Below, piece by piece: positions 63,155 to 64,000 of a stretch of 64,000 bases of DNA. The notes beneath the pieces were generated by a model, which had not been told where the DNA came from, did no database searches, and saw only the letters and a program-made list of their open reading frames with translations. Both the position numbers and the translations under genes were made by a program. Numbering within the stretch: the stretch's first letter is position 1; each line of letters starts with the position of its first letter. Source of the stretch: an uncultured Subdoligranulum sp. (GTDB taxonomy: Bacteria > Bacillota > Clostridia > Oscillospirales > Ruminococcaceae). Where the stretch lies: assembly GCF_963931595.1 (NCBI RefSeq), contig NZ_OZ007030.1, forward strand, positions 984,481 to 1,048,480, given 5' to 3'.

Positions 63155-64000
63155 ATGAGCCGTAAAAAGTCCCATACCGCGTCCGGTCTCAGTCCTATCC
63201 AACGCAAAGCGTGTATTGTGTTGGCTGTGTGCATACTGGCTGTGATTGCCAGTTTTGTGGTGGCCTGGATTCTTCCCCAGAGTATTGGCGGAAAGGACGC
63301 TTATGATTCGAACCTCTATCCGCTGGATACCAGTTTGGGGGCCATTCTGACAGACAATTCTGCTGATGATTCCTACATCACTTCCAGTCTGTTTGTGGGG
63401 GATCGCACGGCCACGTCGCTGCAAAAAGACGGGCGCATTACACTGGATCAGTTTGCCGGGAAAGAGGATCTGAAAATTTCCAATTTCCTGAAGGAAAGCT
63501 GTGTGGCGTTTCAGGACGATGCCAACACCTATACGATTCCGCAGGCCATTGCCAAAATGAAGGCACGCCGTGTATATGTTATGATCGGCAGCAATGATGT
63601 GGATGGATCTGTGACCGTCGACGAGTTTATGAATGACTATAAGCAGGCAATGCAGAACATCAAAAACTCCTATTCCTATGCTGATCTGATTGCCTGCGCC
63701 ATTCCGCCGGTTACGCAGGACAGCGAGAATGCCGCACAAACCCAGACTTATATCGATCAGTTTAACCAGTCCATTGCGGCGGCATGCGAGGAAATGGGAT
63801 ACAAGTATCTCAACCTTGCCGAAATTCTGAAAAACGACAAGGGCTATGCCGAGGAAAGCTATGTGGATACCTCTTCGGGTGGCCTGAATGCCGCTGGGGC
63901 GAGTGCAGTGCTGGAGTACGTGAAGTCGCATGCCTATCAGACGGATGACACACGCCCGGACACCAATGACATCCCCAAACGGGCGGCGCAGGCCTCCGGC
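63155..64000 (+). CDS. membrane-anchored SGNH-fold protein lacking catalytic residues (3' end beyond window)
   Basis: The frame starts at an ATG 12 bp after AAGGAGG and is still open at the right edge (282 residues visible). A basic N-terminus and one membrane helix (about 19-40) put the rest outside. The body resembles SGNH/GDSL hydrolases found in Clostridia near cell-envelope genes: block I reads LFVGDRTATSL (79-89) where GDSxT is expected, block III is IGSNDV (144-149), and block V reads TSSGGLNAAG (239-248) where DGxHxN is expected. The Ser nucleophile and the His are both missing, so it may be a binding or structural protein. Confidence 0.78.
   Translation, partial: MSRKKSHTASGLSPIQRKACIVLAVCILAVIASFVVAWILPQSIGGKDAYDSNLYPLDTSLGAILTDNSADDSYITSSLFVGDRTATSLQKDGRITLDQFAGKEDLKISNFLKESCVAFQDDANTYTIPQAIAKMKARRVYVMIGSNDVDGSVTVDEFMNDYKQAMQNIKNSYSYADLIACAIPPVTQDSENAAQTQTYIDQFNQSIAAACEEMGYKYLNLAEILKNDKGYAEESYVDTSSGGLNAAGASAVLEYVKSHAYQTDDTRPDTNDIPKRAAQASG

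Overview
The window looks like the chromosome of a Gram-positive, high-GC member of the Clostridia, probably in the Oscillospirales/Ruminococcaceae (Faecalibacterium, Gemmiger, Subdoligranulum type). This rests on Firmicutes gene orders (rnj-gdpP-rplI-dnaB, miaB-ymcA-mutS-mutL-miaA, sepF-ylmH-divIVA-ileS-lspA-rluD), strong AGGAGG ribosome binding sites, FMN and SAM riboswitches, sigma-A type TTGACA/TATAAT promoters and G+C-rich coding sequence. The genus is inference. Almost everything is housekeeping. I see no transposase, integrase, phage gene, CRISPR array, toxin-antitoxin pair or defence island.

Layout. 1-2.1 kb: the end of a DinB-like gene, a small lipoprotein and a reverse-strand MscS channel. 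1.9-4.3 kb: two riboswitch-controlled units, FMN riboswitch-ribU (riboflavin uptake) and SAM riboswitch-metK. 4.3-14.8 kb: a long forward operon recD2-comF-mreB-pcrA-thyX-tmk-GNAT-mltG, then a U32 family (tRNA hydroxylation type) gene. 16.1-19.1 kb: a reverse pair, a family 4 uracil-DNA glycosylase and a nuclease-helicase fusion. 19.1-20.2 kb: a degenerate PlsY-like membrane protein and a tRNA cluster (Asp, Thr, Trp) behind a near-perfect promoter with phased A-tracts. 20.3-24.7 kb: a MATE exporter, lysA, and reverse rnhA-mnmA.

24.7-36.1 kb: a long operon, RNase J, the c-di-AMP phosphodiesterase GdpP, bL9, DnaB, TilS, Hpt, FtsH, and an uncharacterised acidic zinc-ribbon protein with a C-terminal membrane anchor. 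36.1-43 kb: a reverse RluA-type pseudouridine synthase, radC, uvrB-uvrA. 43-51.9 kb: miaB, a YmcA/YlbF protein with a cysteine-rich tail, mutS, mutL, miaA and a HlyD-like protein. 51.9-59.9 kb: the division/translation cluster sepF-ylmH-divIVA-ileS, then lspA-rluD-HAD phosphatase-PTS EIIA. 60-63 kb: an ABC importer of the TrpXYZ/ABC.X4 type. From 63.1 kb to the edge: a membrane-anchored SGNH-fold protein that lacks its catalytic residues.

DNA repair is strongly represented (RecD2, PcrA, UvrAB, MutSL, UDG, RadC, DinG-like), as is tRNA modification (MnmA, TilS, MiaA, MiaB, U32). No genuinely undescribed multi-gene system stands out. The most open items are the FtsH-linked zinc-ribbon protein, the PlsY-like and SGNH pseudo-enzymes, the UDG plus nuclease-helicase pair, and several sets of overlapping divergent promoters.
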